Shown here: positions 1-6,823 of the stretch, one piece after another | Layout of the letters: every line of letters begins with the position of its first letter | Position numbering within the stretch: the first letter of the stretch is position 1 | Origin: Sphingobacteriales bacterium TSM_CSM | GTDB taxonomy: Bacteria > Bacteroidota > Bacteroidia > Chitinophagales > UBA2359 | DNA: 37,496 bases | Assembly: GCA_002212725.1 (NCBI GenBank) | Contig: MTCR01000048.1 | Coordinates: 1-37,496 of the forward strand | Direction of reading: 5' to 3' | Notes under the pieces: model-generated | Told to the model about the DNA's origin: nothing | Database searches by the model: none | What the model saw: only the letters and a program-made list of their open reading frames with translations | Made by a program: the position numbers and the translations under genes

Positions 1-55
1 GGTGAAATGCGAAGTCCGCCAGTTAGCCAAAACTTGTCTATGCCGCCCGAAGTGT
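1..55. repeat. 55-bp exact direct repeat, copy 1 (window edge)
   Basis: Bases 1-55 are identical to 3807-3861 in the same orientation. The match stops at base 56 (c versus t at 3862). One copy lies exactly on the window edge. Fifty-five is a standard de Bruijn k-mer length, so this looks like the shared k-mer of an assembly-graph loop. Confidence 0.95.
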
Positions 56-503
56 CAGCATTGCCATAGTTTGCTTTGTCAAGCCAATATTTCATTTGTT
101 GTCTGCCAACACGTCTTGCAAGTTCTTGATAATACCAAACTGTCGAGTTTTTAAAAGCGGTCTTTAAGTCGTGGTCGCTATTCCAGTTTGGGTTTTGTCG
201 GGTTACACTGTCCCAGGGAATTACAAAGTTTTCGTCTTTAATTACCCCTGTCTCAAGTCCGATAAGCGAGTTACAAATTTTATAAGTCGAGGCAGGTGAA
301 AAAGTTTGCTCAAATTGGTTTGGGTTATAAAAAACATACTTGTCGGTTTGCGGGTCGTATAGCACGAAAGAACCGTCAACATTAAATTGGATGTAATGCT
401 TTTTAAAGTTGTCACGAATTTCTGTCGTCTGCTTGTGTTTACATGCTGTTAGCCCGATAATTGCTATTGTCAAAATTAATATAATCTGTTTGACTTTCGT
501 CAT
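1..503 (-). pseudogene. Class D beta-lactamase, N-terminal part (cut by window start)
   Basis: Translating the minus strand from the ATG at 503 gives 167 residues that run off the window edge. A lipoprotein signal ends in lipobox LTAC (Cys21), implying attachment to a membrane and action in the periplasm. The serine beta-lactamase motifs are present in order: active-site S72-T-Y-K75, S120-T-V122, Y146-G-N148 and W159-L-T-G162. The KTG motif is missing here but lies in the piece at 3494-3861. Bases 1-55 recur at 3807-3861 in the same reading frame, so the two pieces are probably one gene opened by the assembly. Joined, they give 271 aa, the usual class D length. The enzyme would hydrolyse beta-lactams through an acyl-serine intermediate. 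It starts 100 bp downstream of the restriction endonuclease on the same strand. Substrate range cannot be read from the sequence. Confidence 0.88.
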
Positions 504-508
504 ATTGT

Positions 509-560
509 TACTGCTAACGGTTGCACTGCCACAGTTGCCGCCTGCTTTGGCTTTGTGGGT
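509..560. repeat. Imperfect inverted repeat between endonuclease and beta-lactamase genes
   Basis: The 99-bp gap between the endonuclease stop and the lactamase start contains CTAAC near 513 and GTTGGGC near 560. These can pair with one wobble, and CCACA and TGTGG pair inside them. The layout loosely recalls an integron attC site (GTTRRRY-type core), but spacer lengths are uneven and one core half does not match the consensus. Confidence 0.3.
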
Positions 561-602
561 TGGGCTTTCGCTGCCATTTGGGCTCATGTGTTGTTCCATG
601 CT

Positions 603-1289
603 TTATACCTTTTTAAGTCGTTCCACTTCTGCGTCAATTTCTTTAAGCACATCTTTATTGGCAATTTCGCCGTCAAGGCTGAATACTATGAACACCTTTC
701 CTCCGTAGTCTTCCTCGAAGTCTTGAAAACCTGCTTTCATTCTTTCAGAAACCGAGTAATTTCCAAAGTTTGACTTGGCTGTAACAGGTTTGATTTGAAT
801 ACCAATTGCTTTTTCGCCGACGTATCCCAAATAGTCAATGTCGCCAGCATGGTCAAGTTCTGACGGGCTTTCTTCAAACCTTACTGAGGGGTACAATTTT
901 GCTAATCCGTCGTTGACAACCGATTTCTCACAAATATAGCTGTCAAAAGTCCGATTTATAGTTAAGTTGTGGATATAATCAATGCAATCTTGTAATGTCA
1001 AGTTTCTGAATGCCTCTTGCCATTCTGGAATTACAACCTCTGTTATTTTTTCGTGAAGTCGGTTGCCAAGTTCTTCCAAACTTTCTTTGGTTACTTTGAA
1101 AGTGTTTTTACCGTCTGTATAGGCATTCTCAAAATACCAAGCCTCCCAATCTTCAATCGTTTTTGGTTGGCATTGGCGTATGAGTGCCATTACTGCACCG
1201 ACTTTATTAGGTCTTGAAAGTTGATAGGTTTGGCAAGCATAATTCAAGACCTTTTCCTTTTTGCCAAACTCTTTTGAGTATCTTTTCAT
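603..1289 (-). CDS. Type II restriction endonuclease, MjaI-like
   Basis: A 228-aa protein that most resembles MjaI-family endonucleases, known for the target CTAG. It has the N-terminal NKVG...EDWEAWYF stretch and a core D150-I-D152 followed by G-I-Q165-I-K167-P, which fits a variant PD-(D/E)xK nuclease site with Gln in place of the usual Glu. It is the last gene of a minus-strand operon. Its ATG overlaps the stop of the 101-aa gene by one base (TAATG), indicating translational coupling behind the methyltransferase, the usual order when protection must come first. Pairing with an adjacent DNA methyltransferase strongly supports a restriction role. The CTAG target is inferred from the family only; another type II nuclease family is the main alternative. 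Confidence 0.65.
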   Translation of the reverse strand: MKRYSKEFGKKEKVLNYACQTYQLSRPNKVGAVMALIRQCQPKTIEDWEAWYFENAYTDGKNTFKVTKESLEELGNRLHEKITEVVIPEWQEAFRNLTLQDCIDYIHNLTINRTFDSYICEKSVVNDGLAKLYPSVRFEESPSELDHAGDIDYLGYVGEKAIGIQIKPVTAKSNFGNYSVSERMKAGFQDFEEDYGGKVFIVFSLDGEIANKDVLKEIDAEVERLKKV

Positions 1290-1594
1290 TATATGGAGTA
1301 AATTCCGTTTCTTTTGATTGCGGCAACCCTATCATCATGATTTTTGACAAAATTGATTGCAGTTTGCAAATCATCCTCATCAACAATTATGAACACACCT
1401 TTATTGGACGTGCCAATTTGTTTCCCAAAATCTATGACTAATGACCTTATCCATGCTCTAACATCATCATTGTTCGTTCCATGAGGTAATACTCCAAGTG
1501 CATTTGCAATAGTAGGAACATTTATTGCACAACTACGCCCAAGCGCATTTTCCGCTAAAAGATAATCCCAAATCTTACCTTGTTCAGTTTTCAT
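1289..1594 (-). CDS. Small putative winged-helix protein inside R-M operon
   Basis: A 101-aa protein I do not recognise at family level. The N-terminal half (KIWDYLLAENALG, then PTIANALGV) reads like a helix-turn-helix or winged-helix unit, and the middle (GVFIIVDEDD) like the wing strand followed by a helix. Its ATG overlaps the methyltransferase stop (ATGA) and its stop overlaps the endonuclease start, so it is translated between the two enzymes. By position it could be a controller (C) protein timing endonuclease expression, or a DNA-binding subunit of the nuclease. Classical C proteins are usually similar in size but carry a Cro/CI-type fold and sit upstream of the endonuclease gene. No palindromic C-box was identified. 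Confidence 0.55.
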   Translation of the reverse strand: MKTEQGKIWDYLLAENALGRSCAINVPTIANALGVLPHGTNNDDVRAWIRSLVIDFGKQIGTSNKGVFIIVDEDDLQTAINFVKNHDDRVAAIKRNGIYSI

Positions 1595-2889
1595 ACGCCT
1601 TGCTTCAAGAGATTGTTAAATTTCTGTTTATATTTGAAATCAATAGAATTGTCAACCAATGCTAACCCTTCCTTTAAAAGGTGAGCGTTCAAAAATGTCT
1701 TATTTTCAAGATAGAGATAAGCCATAAGGTTGTTATTTTCATCGTGTTTGACTTCATCATACTTTAAGAACACTTTTTTTCCTTTTGTTTTCTTTATAAG
1801 AAATTCATTGGCACTACCATTTTTGCTAAGGTCTTGCTTAATCCCGATTAGCCTTATAATTAAATCGTTATTTAACCTTACTAATTCAGGGCTGATAACT
1901 TCTTTTACTGTATAAAAATCCTCTCTCTTCACACTACCATTCGCGTCGAGTTTGGAACCAAATTGAAGTTTCTTTACATCTATTTTTTTGTCTAATTTAT
2001 GAGTATCTTTGAAAATGTAGGGCAGTTCTTTGACTTTTGCTTCAAAATCAAACTTTAATTCTGGTTGTTTTACAAAATCTATTCTGGCATCGTCAAACAA
2101 AACATTGTCATTTGCTCCTAATTTTTGTTTAATAATTGGAATAAATTCTGAATTGATTTCATATCCGCAAGAGTTCCGCCCAAGACTTTTTGCAACCAAT
2201 GAGGTTGTGCCACTTCCAAGGAATGGGTCAAGTACGTTTTCTCCCGGGAAAGAGAACATTTTTATAAGTCTTTTTGGCAATTCTTCCGGAAACATAGCCA
2301 AGTGATTATCTTGACGTACTCCACTTATATACCAATGACCGTTAAAGTAAGTGTTCCATTCTTCTGTTGTCATTGCAGAATGTTCTTTTTGTTCAGTCGT
2401 TGGTTTGGGTGCATTTCCCTGCTTTTTAAAGAGAAGGATGTACTCAAAATCTAACTTTACAATACCGTTTCTTGGATGCGGAAAACTGCCCATTATGCTT
2501 GCGCCTCCTGTCGTATTCATGGTTGTCGTTTTCTGCCAAATGATAGAACCCATAAAGTCAAAGCCTATCATTTCACAAAACTTTATGATTTCGCTATGTA
2601 TAGGGATGATTTTGTAACGACCATAGTAAACTGACCTCGCAAATTGGTCACCAATGTTAATACATAACCGGCAGCCTTTATGAAGAACCCGGAAGCATTC
2701 TTTCCAAGTTAAATTCAAATGGTTTATGTATGTTTCGTAGTCGTCGTGAAATCCAATCTGGTTTTCTGTACCGTAGTCTTTTAACTGCCAATATGGTGGA
2801 GAGGTTACAACTAAGTGAATGCTCTCATCTTTGAGTTCATTCATTTGTCTGCTGTCGCCGTTTATTATTTTGTGATAAGTTCCTTTCAT
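1591..2889 (-). CDS. Site-specific DNA methyltransferase (N4-cytosine type) with SNase-like C-terminal domain
   Basis: A 432-aa beta-class methyltransferase: catalytic motif IV TSPPYW at residues 29-34 precedes the S-adenosylmethionine-binding motif I DPFLGSGTT at 221-229. SPPY is typical of N4-cytosine enzymes. After about residue 325 the protein carries an extra region resembling the staphylococcal nuclease fold (IRLIGI..., GKKVFLKYD, LMAYLYL, FLNAHLLKEGLA). The nuclease catalytic positions appear replaced: VDTPE becomes IKQDL, and the R of DKYGR becomes N. The tail is therefore probably a binding or interaction domain. The enzyme would protect host DNA from the co-encoded endonuclease. It is first in the operon, with a TATCTTTG promoter just upstream. 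The AT-rich coding style differs from the genes after 4.3 kb, suggesting transfer. Confidence 0.88.
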   Translation of the reverse strand: MKGTYHKIINGDSRQMNELKDESIHLVVTSPPYWQLKDYGTENQIGFHDDYETYINHLNLTWKECFRVLHKGCRLCINIGDQFARSVYYGRYKIIPIHSEIIKFCEMIGFDFMGSIIWQKTTTMNTTGGASIMGSFPHPRNGIVKLDFEYILLFKKQGNAPKPTTEQKEHSAMTTEEWNTYFNGHWYISGVRQDNHLAMFPEELPKRLIKMFSFPGENVLDPFLGSGTTSLVAKSLGRNSCGYEINSEFIPIIKQKLGANDNVLFDDARIDFVKQPELKFDFEAKVKELPYIFKDTHKLDKKIDVKKLQFGSKLDANGSVKREDFYTVKEVISPELVRLNNDLIIRLIGIKQDLSKNGSANEFLIKKTKGKKVFLKYDEVKHDENNNLMAYLYLENKTFLNAHLLKEGLALVDNSIDFKYKQKFNNLLKQGV

Positions 2890-2906
2890 AAAACTAAAAT
2901 TTGGGA

Positions 2907-2914
2907 CAAAGATA
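2907..2914 (-). promoter_or_regulatory. Bacteroidota -7 promoter box for R-M operon
   Basis: On the minus strand this reads TATCTTTG (TAnnTTTG), 18 bp before the methyltransferase ATG. No clear -33 TTTG is seen. Confidence 0.5.
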
Positions 2915-3083
2915 CTTCAATTTTCTCTCTTAATGACGCATATTATTACATTATTTAATGAAATGGTTTTAGCGCTTGGCGTAGTGGCGGATTTTTAGCA
3001 CAAAAGTTAAATCGAAGAACAGCACTTGAACCTACCACAAAACTGTCATACGAAGCAATACAACTGCCATTACGCAAAACCCG

Positions 3084-3108
3084 TGTTGAACAAAACCTGT
3101 GGTAGCAA
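3084..3108 (+). repeat. Diverged inverted repeat, arm 1
   Basis: The reverse complement of this 25-mer matches 3409-3433 at 22 of 25 positions. The pair encloses about 300 bp of non-coding sequence. Confidence 0.7.
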
Positions 3109-3408
3109 ATATACAGCCCAAAAGCGTATCTTTGGTTATGTCACCAAACTAAAATCGCCGGAATGACACAAAAAACAACCAGGAGCGAAATGCAGGGATT
3201 GACCACTTTAGTTAATGCGCCGAATTTATCCGCCGGTTTGCCTTGCACAAACTTGCCCAAGGGTTTGTAAAATCATATAGGCCTACCCCGCACGCAAAGC
3301 CTTGTGTGGCCTTATCTGCGCTTGCAAAGGTAACTTTAGCAGGTTTTCCAGGCCTCAATACCTTTTCTTTTCCTGCCATATTTCAACAACAACCCCATAA
3401 CACCGGGC

Positions 3409-3433
3409 TTGCTACCGCAGGTTTCGTTCAGCA
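3409..3433 (-). repeat. Diverged inverted repeat, arm 2
   Basis: Partner of 3084-3108 (22/25 in inverted orientation). It overlaps the hairpin at 3423-3467 downstream of the beta-lactamase stop. Confidence 0.7.
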
Positions 3434-3467
3434 GCGGCTTCATTATATGTGCTGCGTGTGCAACGAA
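3423..3467. repeat. Nested hairpin downstream of beta-lactamase gene
   Basis: Outer arms TTCGTT (3423-3428) and AACGAA (3462-3467) are perfect. Inner GCAGC/GCTGC arms also pair. It lies 27 bp after the lactamase stop, where a cassette recombination site or a weak terminator would sit. There is no T-run. Confidence 0.5.
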
Positions 3468-3493
3468 GTTTTAGTTGTTGGCGGCTGCAATTC

Positions 3494-3861
3494 TCATTTT
3501 CCAATCAGTTTTAATTCGTTTAGGATGGCATATGTTATATCAATTCTATCTTTAGCAAAGTCAGGATGGTCAAGGTTTTTCGTTTGAATGCAATTTGTGA
3601 AGTAATATGTTTTATTGTTCTTTTCTAAATAGCCAACATACCATCCAACCATTCTTTTTTCTTCGTCAGCCCAACCCGTCTTGGCTCTTATTACGTAGTC
3701 CAACGTGTCTTTTACAATCATAATTTTTTTTACAATGTCCACCGAACGTTGAGAAAAAGGTAATTTGTTGTCGTGAAGTCGTTTTAAAAAGTCAATCTGT
3801 TGTTTGGGTGAAATGCGAAGTCCGCCAGTTAGCCAAAACTTGTCTATGCCGCCCGAAGTGT
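3494..3861 (-). pseudogene. Class D beta-lactamase, C-terminal part (5' end lost at junction)
   Basis: This piece encodes the C-terminal part of a class D beta-lactamase. It starts inside the WxxG region (FWLTGG), continues through a helical stretch and the KTGW motif that lines the active site, and ends at a natural stop. The open frame extends to an ATG at 3880, but codons above 3861 (MRYSKPN) are unrelated to the enzyme and lie beyond the repeat boundary, so that ATG is not the true start. The 55 bp at 3807-3861 are identical to bases 1-55. Reading 503 to 1 and then 3806 to 3494 gives one complete, in-frame lipoprotein enzyme. As written, the fragment alone lacks SxxK, SxV and YGN and would be inactive. 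Either it is an assembly artefact or it is a genuinely 5'-truncated copy. Confidence 0.88.
3807..3861. repeat. 55-bp exact direct repeat, copy 2 (loop/chromosome junction)
   Basis: Second copy of the repeat at 1-55, inside the beta-lactamase coding sequence. To its left the sequence continues as beta-lactamase 3' part. To its right it switches to non-lactamase sequence. Confidence 0.95.
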
Positions 3862-3903
3862 TGGGTTTAGAATACCTCAACCAACAACAAGAAGGTTACT
3901 ACC

Positions 3904-4087
3904 ATGAAAAAGGACTCAGCCCGCCCAAACTATGAGTAATTAATTTCCGATTACGAAAAACTCATTAAAAAATCACTACAAATATGACCCCGAAAAACAC
4001 TGGGCTATCATTACCCCCTTAATTAAACACCTCAATACGATAGAACCACTTCCGGGTATGTTAGAACGCAGGCAGCAAATGTTGTAA
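3904..4087 (+). pseudogene. Decayed small gene, unknown family
   Basis: Three short coding-like pieces follow one another in different frames: one from an ATG at 3904 (MKKDSARPNYE, then stop), one reading LISDYEKLIKKSLQ, and one reading KYDPEKHWAIITPLIKHLN to a stop at 4087. Joined, they would make about 60 residues of charged helical protein, broken by roughly two frameshifts. I do not recognise the family. Its place next to the foreign segment suggests remains of a mobile element or small accessory gene, but no transposase motif is visible. Confidence 0.35.
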
Positions 4088-4149
4088 GTAATTCTCCCCA
4101 CGAAGCAAGAAAAACAGTTCCCTTCAGGCCTATCCCGATTGCTCGCCTG

Positions 4150-4190
4150 TCCCGATTAATCGGGAGGGGGGAATTTAGGGCGGTGCGCCC
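4150..4190. repeat. Two adjacent short palindromes
   Basis: TCCCGATTAATCGGGA (4150-4165) is a perfect 16-bp palindrome. GGGCG-GTG-CGCCC (4178-4190) is a perfect 5-bp hairpin. They lie in the otherwise gene-free stretch 4088-4358, possibly as an intergenic repeat element; no T-run follows. Confidence 0.6.
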
Positions 4191-4278
4191 GAAACCGTAT
4201 AAATCTACATCAAACATAGGTAGCACCCCGTTTTTGTCTGACAACATGTACTATACACACATTTTTTCAAAAAAACAC

Positions 4279-4286
4279 TATTTTTG
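4279..4286 (+). promoter_or_regulatory. Promoter -7 box for secreted hydrolase
   Basis: TATTTTTG matches TAnnTTTG and lies 72 bp before the hydrolase ATG. A -33 TTTG is not evident. Confidence 0.45.
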
Positions 4287-4358
4287 CAAGTCTGCTAACC
4301 TATGCCTGAAAAGTATTGTCCCTCTTAATTTTAGCTAAAATCAATAATTCAACTTTGT

Positions 4359-6398
4359 ATGAAATTTAATGCCACCTTCTCTTTTTTTCTGGCAATGCTG
4401 CTGGCAGCAAATAGCATAAGTGCACAGCCCTACCAAATTGGCACAAAAGCCACCAGTTTTTTTGATGCGGCAAGAAACCGCAACATAGGCGCACAAATAC
4501 GCTACCCGGCCAACAGTGCCGGCGCCGATGTGCCGGTGGCAAGCGGGCAGTTTCCGGTAATTGTGTTTGGACATGGATTTCAAATTACCTACGATTCCTA
4601 CTCTCAGATGTGGGAAACGCTGGTTCCGCAAGGCTATATTATGGTATTTCCCACCACAGAGGGTTCTTTATCGCCCAATCATGGCAACTTTGGAGGCGAC
4701 ATATCTTATTTGGTAAACGCCATGCAGGTAGAAAACGCCAACGCAGGGTCTATATTTTTTAACAAGGTAGCTCCAAAATCGGCAATTATGGGGCATTCAA
4801 TGGGTGGTGGTGCGGCTCATTTGGCTGCTTCATCGGGCAATTCCAACATTACTACCCTCATCAGCCTTGCCGCTGCAGAAACCGACCCTTCGGCCATCGG
4901 CGCTTCCGCATCCATAGGCATACCCTCATTGGTTATTGCCGCTACCGAAGACTGTGTAACCCCGGTTGGCGATAACCAGCTACCCATGTACCAAAACATT
5001 ACCTCCAACTGCAAAGCCTACTACGAAATTACCGGCGGCGCACACTGCCAGTTTACCAACGGCAACGCCACCCTGTGCTACTTGGCCGAAGGGCTTACCT
5101 GCCTTTTTGGTTGGGGACCGTTTGTTTCGCTTTCGGTACAGCACCAAAAAATGTTCGATGCCCTCCTACCCTGGCTCGACACTTACCTGAAAGACAACTG
5201 CACGGCATGGACCGCTTTTCAGAACCTGCTTGCCTCCGGAGCGGGTTTTACCTACCAGGTGCCCGCCACCTCCTGCAGCGCTGCCACACCCGTTGCCAAT
5301 GCCGGACCAGACCAAACCGTGTGCGCCGGCACCACTGTAACCCTTTCGGCAGCGCCTACCGGCACCACTTACGCCTGGAACAGCGGACAAAGCGGGCAAA
5401 CCATTCAGGTAACACCGCTGCAAACCACCAACTACAAGGTTACGGTTTCTAACGCCTATGGCTGCACCGCTTCCGATGCTGTACTGGTTACCGTAAACCC
5501 CGCCCCTGCTGCCAATGCCGGACCCGACCAAATAATCTGCAACGGGCAAACCGCCAACCTTACCGCAAGCGGCGGCAACATCTATAACTGGAGCAACGGC
5601 CTTGCCGGAGCAGCAATTTCGGTAACGCCCGCCGCCACTGCCACTTACACCGTTACCGTTACCAACGCAAACGGCTGCACCGCCTCCGATGCCGCAACCG
5701 TAACGGTAAACCCCTGTGGTGGCTTGCAGGTAGCGGTCTTGCTTATGTTACAGGGCGCTTACAACCCGGCAACAGGGCAAATGAATACCAATTTGCTTGC
5801 TTCGGGCGCATTGCCAATTCAACAACCCTATCAGACGGCGCCATGGTTTTACAATGGCACCGAAACCGTGGGCGCTGCTCAAAACTTTCCGCCCAATACC
5901 GTAGATTGGGTTTTACTGGAAGCCCGAAACCCCGCCACCGGCGCAATAGTTGAAAGACGCGCAGGTTTACTGCTTAGCAACGGACTTGTGGTAGATGCCG
6001 ATGGCAACACACCCGACGGAGTGAAATTTTTCTCGCTCACCAACAACAGCGCCTATTATATTGTGGTAAGACACCGCAACCACTTAGCCATAATGAGCCG
6101 GCAACCCGAAGTAATACCCAACAACGCCAACCCGCTTAACTTTACCAACTCCGGCGCCGAGTTTGGCACCAACCAAACCGTTGCCTTAGGTAACAACATC
6201 TTTGGATTGTTTGCCGGCGACCTGAACGCAGACGGCATTATTAATCATTCCGATTTTAACCAATATTTTACCGACTACCTCCTGAATACCAATTATTTGC
6301 CCGGCGACTGCAACCTGAACGCCATTACCGATTTAAACGACTATAACCAATACCGGCCAAATGCAGGCGTAATTGGCATCAACGAAATAAGACTCTAA
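4359..6398 (+). CDS. Secreted PETase/cutinase-like alpha/beta hydrolase with PKD-like and dockerin-like modules
   Basis: A 679-aa protein with a signal peptide ending near residue 23 (SISAQ). Residues about 25-285 form an alpha/beta hydrolase: GHG at 71-73 for the oxyanion hole, nucleophile elbow GHSMGGG with Ser147, and likely Asp198 and His229 (GGAHC). This elbow and the paired cysteines resemble the polyester hydrolase/cutinase group. Two PKD/Ig-like repeats (each starting ANAGPDQ) follow at about 312-451, then a beta-rich region. At about 618-677 are two EF-hand-like loops, D-L-N-A-D-G and G-D-C-N-L-N, as in dockerins. No obvious type IX sorting domain is seen. Substrate could be a polyester, lipid ester or other ester; the sequence does not decide. 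The gene has its own promoter and is followed by a tRNA. Confidence 0.82.
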   Translation: MKFNATFSFFLAMLLAANSISAQPYQIGTKATSFFDAARNRNIGAQIRYPANSAGADVPVASGQFPVIVFGHGFQITYDSYSQMWETLVPQGYIMVFPTTEGSLSPNHGNFGGDISYLVNAMQVENANAGSIFFNKVAPKSAIMGHSMGGGAAHLAASSGNSNITTLISLAAAETDPSAIGASASIGIPSLVIAATEDCVTPVGDNQLPMYQNITSNCKAYYEITGGAHCQFTNGNATLCYLAEGLTCLFGWGPFVSLSVQHQKMFDALLPWLDTYLKDNCTAWTAFQNLLASGAGFTYQVPATSCSAATPVANAGPDQTVCAGTTVTLSAAPTGTTYAWNSGQSGQTIQVTPLQTTNYKVTVSNAYGCTASDAVLVTVNPAPAANAGPDQIICNGQTANLTASGGNIYNWSNGLAGAAISVTPAATATYTVTVTNANGCTASDAATVTVNPCGGLQVAVLLMLQGAYNPATGQMNTNLLASGALPIQQPYQTAPWFYNGTETVGAAQNFPPNTVDWVLLEARNPATGAIVERRAGLLLSNGLVVDADGNTPDGVKFFSLTNNSAYYIVVRHRNHLAIMSRQPEVIPNNANPLNFTNSGAEFGTNQTVALGNNIFGLFAGDLNADGIINHSDFNQYFTDYLLNTNYLPGDCNLNAITDLNDYNQYRPNAGVIGINEIRL

Positions 6399-6484
6399 AA
6401 AAAATAAACCATCCCGATGAATTATTTTGCCTCCCGGTTTGTTTTATTTCTAAAATATACCTTAACTTCGCACCTGAATTTTGA

Positions 6485-6561
<77 letters not shown>

Positions 6562-6600
6562 AACCTTGATTATTCTCTTGCAATAATCAAGGTTTTTTTA
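6562..6600 (+). terminator. Rho-independent terminator after tRNA
   Basis: A 13-bp perfect stem (AACCTTGATTATT and its complement) with a 7-nt loop is followed by TTTTTATT, immediately after the tRNA CCA. Confidence 0.88.
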
Positions 6601-6749
6601 TTGCATCATAAACACCAACATAAAAAAAACGGCATTAAACTTAAAAACACCAATTTTTATACCATCTTTGCCTGTATCTTTGATGCAGAAACGCACCAAT
6701 AACGGGCTAATACAAAAAAACAGGTTTTTTTATTAACCTCCTTGCTTTT

Positions 6750-6781
6750 TTTGTGTTTAACCTGTATTGGCAATATTTTTG
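6750..6781 (+). promoter_or_regulatory. Full Bacteroidota promoter
   Basis: TTTG at 6750-6753, a 20-bp spacer and TATTTTTG at 6774-6781 match -33 TTTG and -7 TAnnTTTG. Transcription would begin near 6788, which excludes the TTG start at 6767 and favours ATG 6824. Confidence 0.65.
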
Positions 6782-6823
6782 CGCCGCTTTGCAATTCATA
6801 ACCATTTTAACCAGCAAAAACCT

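Larger units (their letters stand above)
2915..3493. other. Non-coding cassette-like stretch
   Basis: About 580 bp without a convincing gene, between the R-M operon promoter and the beta-lactamase 3' end. It contains an 8-bp perfect inverted repeat (CTACCACA 3032-3039 and TGTGGTAG 3098-3105), a diverged 25-bp inverted repeat (3084-3108 and 3409-3433) and a nested hairpin at 3423-3467. The low complexity of coding signal and the nested palindromes resemble recombination-site spacers between mobile gene cassettes. That reading is inference. Confidence 0.5.

Noticed and set aside
509..560. Definite integron attC site
   Set aside because: Only one core half fits GTTRRRY, spacer lengths are uneven, and no integron integrase is in the window. 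Kept only as a low-confidence inverted repeat.
1..3861. Plasmid replication, mobilisation or transposase gene in the putative circle
   Set aside because: All plausible frames are accounted for by the lactamase and R-M genes; no Rep, Mob, integrase or transposase motif is visible.
3494..3880. Complete small beta-lactamase-like gene starting at ATG 3880
   Set aside because: Codons above 3861 are not lactamase sequence and the repeat boundary falls there. The true N-terminus is encoded at 1-503.
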